Shown: positions 44,052 to 56,561 of the stretch, piece after piece | Numbering within the stretch: position 1 is the stretch's first letter | Layout of the letters: the number at the start of each line of letters is the position of its first letter | Origin: Helichrysum umbraculigerum | Taxonomy: Eukaryota; Streptophyta; Magnoliopsida; Asterales; Asteraceae | Direction: 5' to 3' | Length of the DNA stretch: 64,000 bases | Assembly (NCBI GenBank): GCA_949592205.1 | Contig: CATIUR010000001.1 | Coordinates: forward strand, 333,008,250 to 333,072,249 | Program-made: the position numbers and the translations under genes | The notes under the pieces: generated by a model | The model's input: the letters and a program-made list of their open reading frames with translations, nothing else | The model's database searches: none | What the model was told of the DNA's origin: nothing

Positions 44052-47000
44052 CTAGTTTATTGACCCGTGACTACACGGGTTTGATGAAAAATATTATTAT
44101 AAGATTATTTGATAATTTTTGTAACTCTAAGAATGTGGATATAAGCTTGCGGTTGTTAAATTTTGTAATAATGTATTTTGCAGGCAATTTAATAATCTAT
44201 TGTAATAAAATATGTTTATTTATGTAGTCGTACAAAACAAAAGACAAAAAAAGTTTCGATATATTATCAAAACATTCAGTATTGAATATCATCATTCCTC
44301 ATCATCATTATATAAAATGGTATTCGTAGATAAGTATTGGTGAAAATTGCAGATCAACAACTATCTACTCTCACTTTTGTCCAATAATATGCAAGCTATC
44401 CATTTTATTATGGTAGTATATAACCATATTATAAAAAAATCATAAAGAAGTTTATTCAAATTGAACCAAATACATAATTCAAACATAAGTGATCGTTTTT
44501 GTAAAAATGCCACAAATGTGTGTTTGAAATTTGTGGTCAATTAGTCAAATAAATTCAATACTAAATTAACCAATCAGCCTTTTCAAATAACCTCTTAATT
44601 TATTAAAGAAATAAAGATGCTTATATTATTATATCTATATATAGATATAGATGTACAACCAAACGCACTTACTTATCTAGTAAGAAATACTCGGTAGTTT
44701 TCGAAGATATATGTACCGTATGAACTTCTTGTAATATGGTATGAACTATGAAGGAACGTCTTCAACATGAGTAATGCTATATATGACTAATTACGTGGAC
44801 CTAAAAACTGACCTAACTTTTTCATTGGTTGATTTTTTTCTCTCTCTTAATCTCATCCAATCAATTTTTCACATTTACCAATTATATCTTTAGGTCTGAA
44901 TTTATGCTTATATAATTAGGTCTCTCAATCATTTTCCCTTCAACATTTCTAAAGAATGTTATATATGAAGTGGAAGTACTTCGAATAGGCGTCAAGCACA
45001 ACAACATATTTAGAGGGTATAATATTTTGTTTTACAAATAACGGCAAAAAATTTGTTTATATAAAGCCACTCTATGTTCATAGTAAAATTTGAAGTTGTG
45101 CATTATCATTTATGTTTACTTCTTGAGACACATAGATAAAGCTCACTTTAAGAAAATAAATCAAATAAAGATGTTGAATACATCACTTTTTCAATAATCT
45201 TAAGCTTGCAACTTCACAACATACTTTAGGTTCACAAGTTGTCCCCAAGCCAGAAAACTTAAATTTATACAGAAATGCCAAACAACGTTCCCATTTACCA
45301 CTGAAACTTACAAAAATCAAATATCTTTTATTTTCATTTACGATCTCAAAGAAATTGGAAAAACCTGTCATTCAAAATTGATTTCACTACCTACAAAATG
45401 GGTTTAAAATTTATGTTTCCCTCTACTGCAATCATTCAAACATTAACCATGACCCAAATTCGAATACTGACTTTGACAACACCAGCAACCTATGCAAACA
45501 GGTAAATTATATCAGCAAACCATAAGTTAGTCTAAATAAAAAATAGTTACGTCACAAACGTCAATGTTCTTAAGCAAACCTTTATATCTACCCGATTACC
45601 GCTTCTTTTAACCGACTTTCTAAGAACCTTTACTTCTCATTCCACAAGTTGCATCTCTTTATTTCACGTATATATCTGAAACTCACTTCAAAAAAAGTAA
45701 TGAGCTTAACATGAACTCAAAAAACACAAGAATCCATTATCTTTAATCTAAAATCTAACCATTTCTCTAGAAATCATATCATATTGATTCACAAAACAAA
45801 CCTGACAAAAAAAATTTACATATTTCTTCCAAAAACTTAACAAAGAATAAATCTCCAAGTTCAATAATCCCATATCTAAATCCAAAAAGCCTCAACCTTT
45901 TTTTCAAGAAATCATATAATCGTATATCACAAAACAAAACCCACATCAAAGTTCCAACTTTGATCAAAAAACTTAATTACCAGACAAAGAACTCCACTAA
46001 GAAAAAAATCAACCTTTATCGTATTATAATGCATAAACCATGTAATCAAAAATCACAAAAACAAAACAATCATCATATTATATACGGAGTACTATAGTAC
46101 AAAAGTTAACACATCACAAAATACCTGAATTACCCCCATCTGATAATGAATCATTATGATAAATTTTATTGATGTAGTGTATAAAACGACAAAAAAATTA
46201 AACCCGTTGATTCTAAGAATACCCAGGAATAATTCTTCCAACAAACCTAAATTCACAAAGAATACCGTTGTTAGGCTAATTTTCAACTCACAACTTGAGA
46301 GAAAAATCAAAATTCTTGAAAATCAAAACTGAATTGTTTACAATGTCACATGAACCCTAAATAACAAGCAGAATTTCGAATGGGCCTAAAAAACATAATG
46401 GGCCGGCCAGAAAGCCCAAAACAAAAGTCTAAATGCAACCGAAAAAACATAAAATGGCCCATATCTTCTACACGTAGCCGTTTTTGGGCCTCGAGGGTGG
46501 GCTTAACCGCCTACGGCTTGGTGGGCCTCGTTCCAAGCTTCAATTCACCAACTCATGGGCCTGAAACGGAGCTCTGCAGCCCAAGTTATGACCTTTTTCG
46601 TGCAACCCTTTTTGTTAAACATTCATGGGCTTCCAGAAACACTTGGGCCCTTTCTTCAACACTTGGGCCTCCATCATTTATACACCTCAAAAATAGATAC
46701 ACCTCGCGTTCACACACCCAACATTCAAAAATACCTAAAAAATACCTAAAAAATACCCAACATTCATACACCCACATTCGATATACCCTTCATAATGAAT
46801 CATTAAGATAAAATTTATGAGTAGAATACTTAGAAAAAAAATACCCAGCATTCATTCACCCACATCTGATAATGAATCATTCTATTATTCTCAAAATCGT
46901 TGAGCAACAAAAGAAAAGATAAGAGCAAAACTAATATTTAATTAAAAAAAGTGAAGAAACTATTATCTATGTAATTAATTAAAACCCTAACCTTTTCAAG

Positions 47001-47574
47001 AATCTGCAGCGGAAACTCGACTAATTATATACCTTTCCTCGTTTTTGAACCTTGTTCTAATGGCAAAATCGAAACCCTCAAAATCAAAATGATGAAGTAG
47101 AAGAACCCTATAAATGATATTAGCCAGAACCTGAAATATGAAGGAATATTAATTAGAAGTTTAGAAATGTGATATAGAGATCGAAAAAGAAACACAAATT
47201 TAAATTTTAAATGAAGACACCAGAGAGAGAGATGGTGAGTAACCCGATGAAGAAGAAGAAGAAAGATGAATGATTTCCAATTTTCAATTTTGGGTGGTGG
47301 TGCATAGAAAGAGGTGGGGCGTGAATTGGTTCTGGGAAGAAGAGACCAATTAAAATTAAAGTGTGTTAAGTAACTTTATGGAAAAACTCATTTGCATGCC
47401 TAGTAAATTACAAATATTTATAGCAAACAGATTTTCAGATTAATTAAAAAAATCAAAATTATGAGAAAATTCCTCAACTCTCATGAAGCCACATCATCAT
47501 AATCCTTTGCTTAGAATAGTGCCAAGTTAGCGTAGATGCTTAAACAACTCCCCTTTAGTATATAGTAAGATAGA
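44052..47574 (-). mobile_element. Helitron-like element, minus strand
   Basis: On the minus strand the 3' end has a perfect hairpin ACCCGTG/CACGGGT (44063-44080), then CAATAAACTAG, then T, as Helitrons require (hairpin, CTRR, T of the host AT site). The 5' end reads A|TCTATCTTACTATATACTAAAGG at 47574, close to the usual TCTATACTATATAC start. No Rep/helicase is present, so it is non-autonomous. The head is duplicated in tandem, and the outer copy, interrupted by element D, ends at 59855. Confidence 0.62.
46380..46680. promoter_or_regulatory. Cluster of TGGGCC/TGGGCT motifs inside the Helitron-like element
   Basis: About ten GGGCC, GGGCTT or AAGCCC motifs occur in 300 bp. TGGGCY (site II) and AAACCCTAA-type telo boxes (one at 46981) are known elements of plant housekeeping promoters. 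The segment may be a captured promoter. Gene fragments next to it could not be identified, and the 143-codon frame across it looks non-coding. Confidence 0.35.
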
Positions 47575-47596
47575 TGAGAAAATTCCTCAACTCTCA
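47462..47596 (-). repeat. Tandemly duplicated Helitron head
   Basis: Unit 1 (47462-47574) starts TGAGAAAATTCCTCAACTCTCA and ends at the Helitron start sequence. Unit 2 starts identically at 47575, is cut at 47596 by element D, and resumes at 59768, ending at 59855 with the canonical TCTATACTATATACTAAAGG on the minus strand. Confidence 0.8.
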
Positions 47597-50500
47597 TGTG
47601 ACACCCGACAAATTAGGGCTAGTTATTAGGTCCTAATCATTTTGTAATACATATAATTAGTGCTATATTAGGCTAATTGTATGTATCATTATATATATTG
47701 GAATATATATACACGTACGCGATTAAATTTGATCGTGCAATTATTTCATCGGATGAATTCCGACACATTAATACGGACGTTGGTGAACTCAATTTATTAA
47801 ATAATATGAAATTATTTAATAAACATATTTATTTTCAAATATTATAGCGATATTATCACGTAAGTATTTCGTATGGTATAAAGTACTCAGAAGCGATCGA
47901 AAATGCGTGAAACGCGCCCGACAATCGAATAAACGTCAAAATATATTTTATAAATTTAAAATATATTATTTTGGATGGAAATCATTTATTTAAAACATAG
48001 TGATTCAAATCGTCAATAAAAACGTATAATTTAAATGTTACGTGACTAAACAACCGAAACTCGAAACCGTAAATCAATACCGACACCATAACCAAAAACA
48101 TTTTTATAAATGTTTTCCAAGTATTATGAGTAATACTTCTATTTGAACATATCGAAATTCGAATGCCATTGTGAACGCGCACGTATAACATTTAAAGTAC
48201 GAATTAACGTTTAAACGATATGGTAAACGAACACGGATATAATACCATTAATTGGGATGCAAGATTTTTGCAAACCTCACCTCCCAATTTTATAATGAAA
48301 ATCGGCCAAAACATGATCCACTTTTTGTGGATCATGTTCTTGACTAATACAAGCATACATACTAACCATTTTCCTCATTATGATCACTACACTCTCACAC
48401 TACACTCTCTCTCTAAAAACACACACAAATACTCTCTCTTTTCCCTCTCTTTGATCAGCCACACCACCATCATAATCCATCATCATCCACCACCTTTTGA
48501 AGTAAGAAGAACAAGAAAAAGGAAGCTAGAAACTCAAACAAGCATCATCCATCTCATCTCTCTCTCTAGATCCCGATTTTTGTAAGAACCACCACTTCTC
48601 TCTCTATATATTTTCATACTTTACATATATTTACATGTCTAGTTGATCATTTAACAAGAAAATGTCCAAACAAAAGCTTGAAACACGTTTTTACAAAACA
48701 TATATATCACAGTTTTCTGACCAGAATTTTCGTCTCACCAAATCGACTATAACTTGAGTTCTAGGACGAATCAACACATGAATCTTATACAGAAATCTCC
48801 GTATGGATATCCTCTACAAAAAATTCTTCTTTGACCTTTTCCAGAAATACACGGTGTTTGGTGTAGAAGCTGATCTTTGAACTGGTGTTGGTTTCGGACC
48901 AAAACCGACCACTCTTCGTATTTATTTTTGTTTAAAATAGTAAACGGACTTGTAAAATTACCATAAAATGCAGAAATGAACTAGACATATGTATGACCAA
49001 CTGTGATTTTTGATGAGACTTATTTTGGACTAAAAAGTGTAGAAAACGAGAGGTTCATTGAGTCGAAAATCTGAAAATATAAACTCTAAGGGCTGTTTTA
49101 GTCATTTTACAAAACCGACACTTCGGGTGAACCCCGACACGAACCAATAATTTTATTGAACTTATTGGACCATTTTAAGGCTTGAGTAAAAGTTTCGGGT
49201 CAAACCGAGACCATTGACCACGTTTTCGAGATAGAGTAAAACACATCAGATTTAAGTGACGCATGGACCAAAGCAGTCATGCGACACTCACCTAAGTGAC
49301 GCTAACTTGCACAAATTCATTTCATACGACACTTACCCAAGTGACGCTACAATATCCGTAAGCTATTTTTAGCGACACTCCCCTTGAGTGACGCATTAAT
49401 CAAATGACGCATACTAGCGTCACTTCACCGAAGTGACGCCATGTCGCACACCAGCGACACTTAATCGAAGTGACGCTTATTATAGAAACAGTACAACTGC
49501 GGCACTTAACCTTAGTGACGCAATCTAGTGACGCCACCTCATGCGACACTTCACTCAGTGACGCATACAATACTGAAATTCACTATATATGCGACACTCT
49601 CCTAGTGTCGCCAAAAACTACTAAGTGACGCTCTAAGTGTCGCCTAACTCAGAAACTTGAAAACTAGTTTTCACAATAAGTGTCGAACACACGTTACTTC
49701 AATACTTATATACGATACAACTTACCAATCATATACTTTGATAGTATCAACACATAATAATAATACTTTAAAGATTATTATTACAAACCGTCACCAACGG
49801 GCCGTACACGTTTTCAAAACACAAACAAACAAATCAATCAACGATCAAATCATTTGGACATTACTAGTTGGATGAACAACTAGCATGGACGGTCCCTCGA
49901 GACGTCTACATATACTAATAACCTTGCGCGTTTTAAACGCCCGGCAGGTTACAGTCTTCGGACACCTCATTTTACTACATCACATTTGCTTCACTGCATA
50001 TCATCAGACTCAGGTGAGTCTCATAGCCCCTCATGTTACTGTTTTAAAACCTAGGTGTGGGAATACATGCTCTGTCTTATTTACATGTGAACACAAGTAC
50101 AAAACTCGATATATTGACTGCATGAGTTATTTATACTAATCATGAAGCCCTCCACATCATAGTTTGTTAGTATGGATTTAGCGCGAGTGTTAGTGTATGG
50201 TACCATATGGGATTGACAATCCCCGTCCGGGGTAGTCGCGCTACCACGACTGCGGTCGAACGGACGCATTATCATTTGTTCACACTTGTGTATGATTAGG
50301 CACATGCAGGAGGCAAACTCGATCAGGCACTTGATTGTGATCCTGACCCCTCAGTTAAGCTCAAACTATGAGCTCATGGCAGTAATATACATATTTATTT
50401 GATTAATTTCAAATCATTATACTAAATCTTGTGGTTTATACATTATTGTTCCATCATTACACCTGTGAGCTCACCAGCGTTAGCTGACCCTTTTAGCATG

Positions 50501-50800
50501 TGTTCTCAGGTACACAGCAGTAGTAGGACTGCCCATGATTATCTAGCTTGAGTCGCATGCAAACATCAAGAGATTTTCCTGCGTTATTATATTTTGTAAA
50601 AGCAGTAATGCCATAGAATCTCTCGGATAGGTTACCGAGCTTTTGTAATTTATTAACTATTGTAAACTTTATTACGATCAATGTATTTTTGTAAATGACG
50701 CATGTAGATGTCGTTCATTATATACCTTGTGTGTTTTGATTATTGATTAGTCGCGCCCCGGCCCGATTCGTTTCCGCAACCCGAATTTGGGGGTGCGACA
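47597..50800 (+). repeat. 5' LTR of element D (3204 bp)
   Basis: TGTGACACC to GGTGCGACA. It contains a TATA tract and stem (47720-47735), a pyrimidine-rich leader (48330-48600), a GTGACGC/GCGACAC array (49256-49643), the donor-like site (50011-50019) and the stem-loop CAGC/GCTG (50475-50486). Confidence 0.96.
49256..49643 (+). repeat. GTGACGC / GCGACAC array in LTR D
   Basis: About 25 copies of GTGACGC, GCGACAC or their reverse complements alternate, often spaced 10-20 bp, so many pairs can form stems. The 3' LTR has the same array at about 58216-58605 with a few changed units. Confidence 0.88.
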
Positions 50801-50803
50801 GAT

Positions 50804-50815
50804 TGGTATTAGAGC
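50804..50815 (+). other. Primer-binding site of element D
   Basis: TGGTATTAGAGC differs from the initiator-Met tRNA complement by one C-to-T change. Confidence 0.9.
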
Positions 50816-51065
50816 CTACGGTTATAGTGAACTAGGTTGCATTAGTGGGCCTAGACTATGACCGTTAGGCAGTATTTCCTTATTAGGTATGACTAGTTCA
50901 GGAATAACATCGTTCGTGTTTAATTTAACATAGCTTGATCAACTATGTACAATTAAATAAGAATCGATGTAAGGTTTGAAACGGTTATGTTGAACATGAA
51001 TACACTAGTTGACTCTGACCACGAGAGAAACCGGACCTATACTTGTTTGTGCTAGACACATTAGG

Positions 51066-51098
<33 letters not shown>

Positions 51099-51133
51099 CC
51101 TCACAATATTCACTAAACGCTCTTGCCACAGAA

Positions 51134-51810
51134 ATGGAAGACACTCCTCATCTAGCACCAGCTGACACCAACGACGAGACTCAAACCCTACCAACTACTG
51201 AGGAGGTAACCGTGATACCTATCTCACCGACACGCAGGAGGGGTACCGGATCTGTCCGTGCTAACCCTTATCTCAATCACACTAGTGATACCTCAACCAG
51301 AACATGCCATCCAACTTACCCTCGTAGGTGGGATTGGCTACCCACAACTCTAAACACCTGGAGGTCTGAGGAAGACATATAAATTCCTGCTGACTCCATG
51401 GACATCTCCCCATATACTCAAGAACCCATCCACCATACTGTTCCAGTGCTAACCCCCGACTATACCGTCATGAGGCAAGACTGGAAAGTTTGGAACGGGA
51501 AAAACACATAGTACAGATGTACTGGTTACGCCAATCACACGATCGCATTGCAGAGCTCTTCCAAGAACACGAAAACATGACCCAGACAATAGAAATGATT
51601 CATCAACAAGTGATTGATGACAGGAGCACAATTGATCTCCTGCAAGCAAGACTAGAAGAATGTGAGCAACGCTCATGAGAAGCGGAAGAGTACTCCCGCG
51701 AATTAGTACAACGGCTAGTGTTGGCAGAAGATAATGCCAGACAAGCCAACAGACTTGCAACCACCGTGGATCACCTTATCACTCTCATGTCACAAGTGAA
51801 CTTGCGCTAA
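51134..51810 (+). pseudogene. Accessory coiled-coil ORF of element D, broken
   Basis: This is the counterpart of the 161-aa ORF of element A. The first part (51134-51382) starts MEDTPHLAPA and differs from A. The second part (from about 51480) is helical and matches A closely at the end: ARLEECEQRS, stop, EAEEYSRELVQRLVLAEDNA, then RLATTVDHLITLMSQVNLR to the TAA at 51808-51810. The stop at 51676-51678 (TGA) lies where A has an Arg codon, a C-to-T change. A stop at 51380-51382 and a frame change separate the two parts. Confidence 0.7.
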
Positions 51811-52084
51811 AATTAGAATAGTATCTATCTTGTAAACGATCTAGCTATCTATGTAGGACTCTTGTAATTTCGTACGGATGTATAAATTCCTGACATCTTT
51901 TGTAATCCTTGCGATCATGTACCTTTTGGAAACTCGTATCTTGTACTAAATTATGTTATCTAATGAAATATGATTATCACTTTGTGCTGTTGTATATTAC
52001 CTCCTTATATATACATATGTGATATATCATAACCTTTGTACAAGACATCTCACTTATCTCTTTCTCTTTGTTGATTCAAGCATT

Positions 52085-55000
52085 ATGCCTCCAAGACGTA
52101 CGTTTAGCCAAGCTGACGTCAATCGACTAGTTGCACAAGGGGTAGCAGATGCTCTAGCTGCTCAGTAACAAAGTTCAGGCACTGAAGACACCACAAACAA
52201 TACACCTCCACCAAAGCCCTGTTCATACAAGGACTTTCTGAACTGTAAACCATTGAACTTCAAGGGCACCGAGGGTGCTATTGGGTTATTGCGCTGGATG
52301 GAGAAAATGGAGTCGGTCTTTCGAATCTGTAACTGTCAGGAAGACTGCAAGGTCAAGTACTCCACCTGCAGCTTTATGGATGGTGCTCTGACTTGGTGGA
52401 ATACTTATGCTCAAACTGTGGGCATTGACACTGCTTTCTTAACTCCCTGGGAAGAAGTAAAGAAAATGATGAAGGACGAGTACTGTCCAAGAGATGAGAT
52501 TCAACAACTAGAACATGAGTTCTAGCACCTCACCACCCAAGGCAATGACATTTCCGGATACACCACTCGATTCAACCAACTGGCACTGCTGTGCCCATCC
52601 CTTGTTAATCCGGAATACAAACGGATCGAACGTTACATCTGGGGACTTCCCTCACGTATCTAGGGTATGGTCACTGCTTCCAACCCCACGACCATTCAGG
52701 GTGCCGTCCGTATGGCACACAATCTCATGGCACAAGTGGTTCGCCGAGGAACACCTGCTGTCAACACCAACTCAAACCAGTCCGGAGAAAACAAACGAAA
52801 ATGGACTGGGAACTCCAATGCTAACCAAAACCAACAACCTTCCAAACGGCCTGAAACTGTTAAAGCCTACAACTCCAGCTCCGAAACCAAACGGGGTTAC
52901 ACTGGAAATAGACCTTTCTGTTCCAAGTGCAACCGCCACCACGATGGTCCTTGCGGTACACCTTGCAATAATTGCCAACGTTATGGGCATCTCGCCAAGG
53001 ACTGCAGGGCTACCAAAACAAATTCCAGCACCAACACTAGTCAACCCAGAGCCTGCTTTGAGTGTGGCAACACTGGGCATTTCAGGAACGACTGCCCGAA
53101 ACTGAAAAACAAGGGCAACAACAACAACATTGCAAAAGGTAGAGCCTTTGTTCTGAACTCAGGGGAAGCCCTCCAAGACCCGAATGTGGTCTCGGGTACG
53201 TTCCTCCTCAACGACTTAACTGCCTCTGTTCTATTTGATACTGGTGCTGATAGAAGTTTTATATCTGATGAATTCTGTCCACTACTTGACATCACGCCTG
53301 TTACCTTAGATGCTAAGTACATTGTAGAATTAGCAAATGGCAAACTCATAGAAACTGATAGTGTGATGCCCAATTTCACTTTAAACCTAGCCGACGAACT
53401 TTTCACCATCGATCTTATACCTGTCGAGATCGGAAGTTTTGACATCATTATCGGCATGGATTGGCTGTCTAAGCATCGTGATGAAATTATCTGCTTCGAC
53501 AAAATCATTCGTATACCTCTCGCCTCCGGTAGTACTCTAGTCAAAAAAGGGGAGACCGGTGGGACGAGGCTAAACATCATATCCTGCATGAAAACCCGTA
53601 AGTACTTGAGAAAGGGTTATCAGGAAATCCTCGCACATGTCATAGAGAAAAAGTCGGAGGAGAAGCGACTTGAGGATGTGCCAATTGTTCGAGAATTTCC
53701 GGAAGTCTTTCCCGAAGAACTGCCTGGTCTTCCACCAACGAGACATGTCGAGTTCTCAATCGATCTTGTGCCCGGAGCAGCACCCGTGGCACGAGCACCA
53801 TATCGACTAGCCCCATCCGAACTTCAGGAGTTGTCCACTCAGTTACAGGAGCTCCTGGACAAAGGATTCATTAGACCAAGTTCCTCACCCTAGGGAGCTC
53901 CGGTCCTATTTTTCAAAAAGAAAGACGGCTCTTTCCGCATGTGCATCGACTACAGAGAACTGAACAAGTTAACTGTCAAGAACCGTTATCCACTCTCACG
54001 AATCGATGATCTATTCGATCAACTTCAAGGGTCAAGCTTCTATTCCAAGATCGATCTGCGATCTGGATATCATCAATTACGAGTTCGCGATGTTGACATT
54101 CCGAAAACTGCCTTCCGAACTCGTTATGGGCATTATGAGTTTCAAGTCATGCCCTTCGGTTTAACAAACGCACCGGCTGTATTCACGGACCTTATGAACC
54201 GAGCGTGTAAACCATATCTCGACAAGTTTGTCATTGTCTTCATTGATGACATTCTTATATACTCGCGCAACGAACTAGAACATGAGCAACATCTCAAAAC
54301 TGTTCTAGAACTGCTCAGACACGAGGAGTTATATGCCAAATTCTCCAAGTGTGAGTTCTGAATGCAAACTGTTCAATTCCTTGGACATGTGATTGACAGT
54401 CAAGGAATTCATGTTGATCCGTCAAAAATCTAGGCTATTAAGTGCTGGCAAGCACCAACAACGCCGACCGAAGTACGTCAATTCTTAGGATTGGCAGGAT
54501 ACTATTGGCGATTCATTGAGAATTTCTCGAAAATAGCCCAACCACTCACCACACTGACCCAGAAGGAGAAGAAGTTTGATTGGACTGATAAGCAAGAATC
54601 AGCTTTCCCACTACTCAAACAAAAGCTTTGCAGTGCACCTATCCTATCATTACCCGAAGGCACCGATGAATTTGTGGTATACTGCGATGCTTCTCACCAA
54701 GGTCTTGGTTGCGTGTTGATGCAACGAGACAAGGTCATTGCTTACGCCTCCCGACAGCTCAAAATCCATGAAAAGAATTACACCACTCATGATCTTGAAT
54801 TGGGAGCCGTAGTGTTTGCACTCAAAATCTGGAGACACTATCTGTACGACACTAAATGTACAATTTTCACGGATCATAAAAGTCTCCAGCACATATTCAA
54901 TCAAAAGGATCTCAACATGAGGCAACGTCGCTGGGTCGAGTTGCTTACCGATTACGATTGTGAGATCCGATATCATCCGGGCAAAGCAAATGTTGTTGCT

Positions 55001-56527
55001 GATGCCCTCAGCAGAAAAGAACGCACCAAACCACTTCGAGTCCGAGCACTCAGTATGACTATACACAATGATCTGATTATTCATATTCTCACCGCTCAAC
55101 TCGAAGCACTCAAACCTGAAAACATCAAAACGAGGCCTTGCGTAAGATGGAAAAACAATTCGAAACTAAACCCAACGGGGTCAAATACTTCTCAAACCGA
55201 ATCTGGTTGCCCTATTTCGGGAACCTACGAGACTTGGTGATGGATGAAGCTCACAAGTCCAAATACTCTATACATCCTGGATCTAACAGGATGTACCATG
55301 GCATCAGGGAATTATACTGGTGGCCAAACATGAAAGCCGAAATCGCGACTTATGTCAGCAAGTGCCTCACTTGTTCAAAAGTCAAAGCCGAGTATCAGAA
55401 ACCCTCCGGTTTACTACAACAACCGGACATTCCCCAATGGAAATGGGAGCAGATTACTATGGATTTTATCACCAAACTTTCAAAAACACCAAGCGGTTGC
55501 GATACCATTTGGGTGATCATCGATCGTCTCACAAAATCTGCTCATTTCCTAGCCATCAAAGAAAACGATAAAATGGAACGCCTCACACGAATTTACCTAA
55601 AAGAAATTGTATCTTCGACACGACGTTCCCATCTCGATTATCTCTGACAGGGATAGTCGCTTCACATCTCGCTTTTGGTAATCATTACAGAAATCATTGG
55701 GTACTCGTCTGGATATGAGTACTGCATACCACCCACAAACCGACGGCCAAAGCGAATGAACCATTCAAACACTGGAGGACATGCTACGAGCCTGCATAGT
55801 TGACTTCGGTGCAAACTGGGAACATCATTTACCCTTGTGCGAGTTCTCGTACAACAACAGCTTCCATACCAGTATTGGAGCTGCACCTTTCGAGGCACTG
55901 TACGGTCGTAAGTGCCGATCACCTGTCTGTTGGACTGAAGTGGGAGACAGCCAACTCACTGGTCCTGAAATCATGCACGCGACCACCGAGAAGATCGTTG
56001 GTATTCAAAACCGGCTAAATGCCGCACGTGATCGTCAGAAAAGTTATGCTGACGTGAGACGCAAACACCTCGAGTTCCAGGTTGGGGATCGAGTACTCTT
56101 AAAAGTATCACCTTGGAAAGGTGTCATCCATTTTGGTAAACGCGGGAAATTAAACCCCAGGTACATTGGACCTTTTGAGATCCTTGAAAGGATTGGTCCA
56201 GTAGCATATCGATTGCAGCTGCCACCCGAACTCAGCAGCGTGCATCCCACATTCCACATTTCTAACCTAAAGAAATGCCTGTCTGATGAGACACTTATCA
56301 TTCCTCTCGACGAAATTCACATCGATGATAAACTTCATTTCGTCGAGACACAAGTGAAAATCATGGACCGTGAGGTCAAACAACTTAAACAAAGTCGTAT
56401 TCCTATTGTTAAAGTCCGGTGGAATTCGCGGCGTGATCCAGAATTCACGTGGGAACGGGAAGACCAAATGCGACTCAAGTATCCACAGCTATTCACGGAC
56501 TCTACTCCATCTACGGCTCAGAGCTAA
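52085..56527 (+). pseudogene. gag-pol polyprotein of element D, disabled
   Basis: It starts MPPRRTFSQADV at 52085 and ends at TAA 56525-56527. Gag (KGTEGAIGLLRW), two CCHC knuckles (about 52945-53100), protease (LFDTGADRSF near 53235), RT (FIDDI near 54240), RNase H (YCDASHQGLG near 54680), the integrase finger and core, and a C-terminal domain with a chromodomain-like end (KVRWNSRRDPEFTWERED) are all recognisable. In-frame stops are at 52166, 52523, 52661, 53891, 54359, 54431, 55679 and 55757. Frame shifts occur near 55128 and near 55615. Compared with A and B, most stops are C-to-T or G-to-A changes of Gln, Trp or Arg codons. Confidence 0.95.
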
Positions 56528-56548
56528 ATTTCGGGACGAAATTCTCTT

Positions 56549-56561
56549 AACAAGGGGAGAA
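56549..56561 (+). other. Polypurine tract of element D
   Basis: AACAAGGGGAGAA immediately precedes the 3' LTR start at 56562, as in element B. Confidence 0.9.

Noticed and set aside
46380..46811. 143-codon frame as a captured gene
   Set aside because: The composition follows the TGGGCC cluster, with no recognisable domain.
48220..50305. Frames in the D LTRs (121, 84, 72 codons) present twice
   Set aside because: Both copies exist only because the LTR is present twice, and several change length between LTRs.
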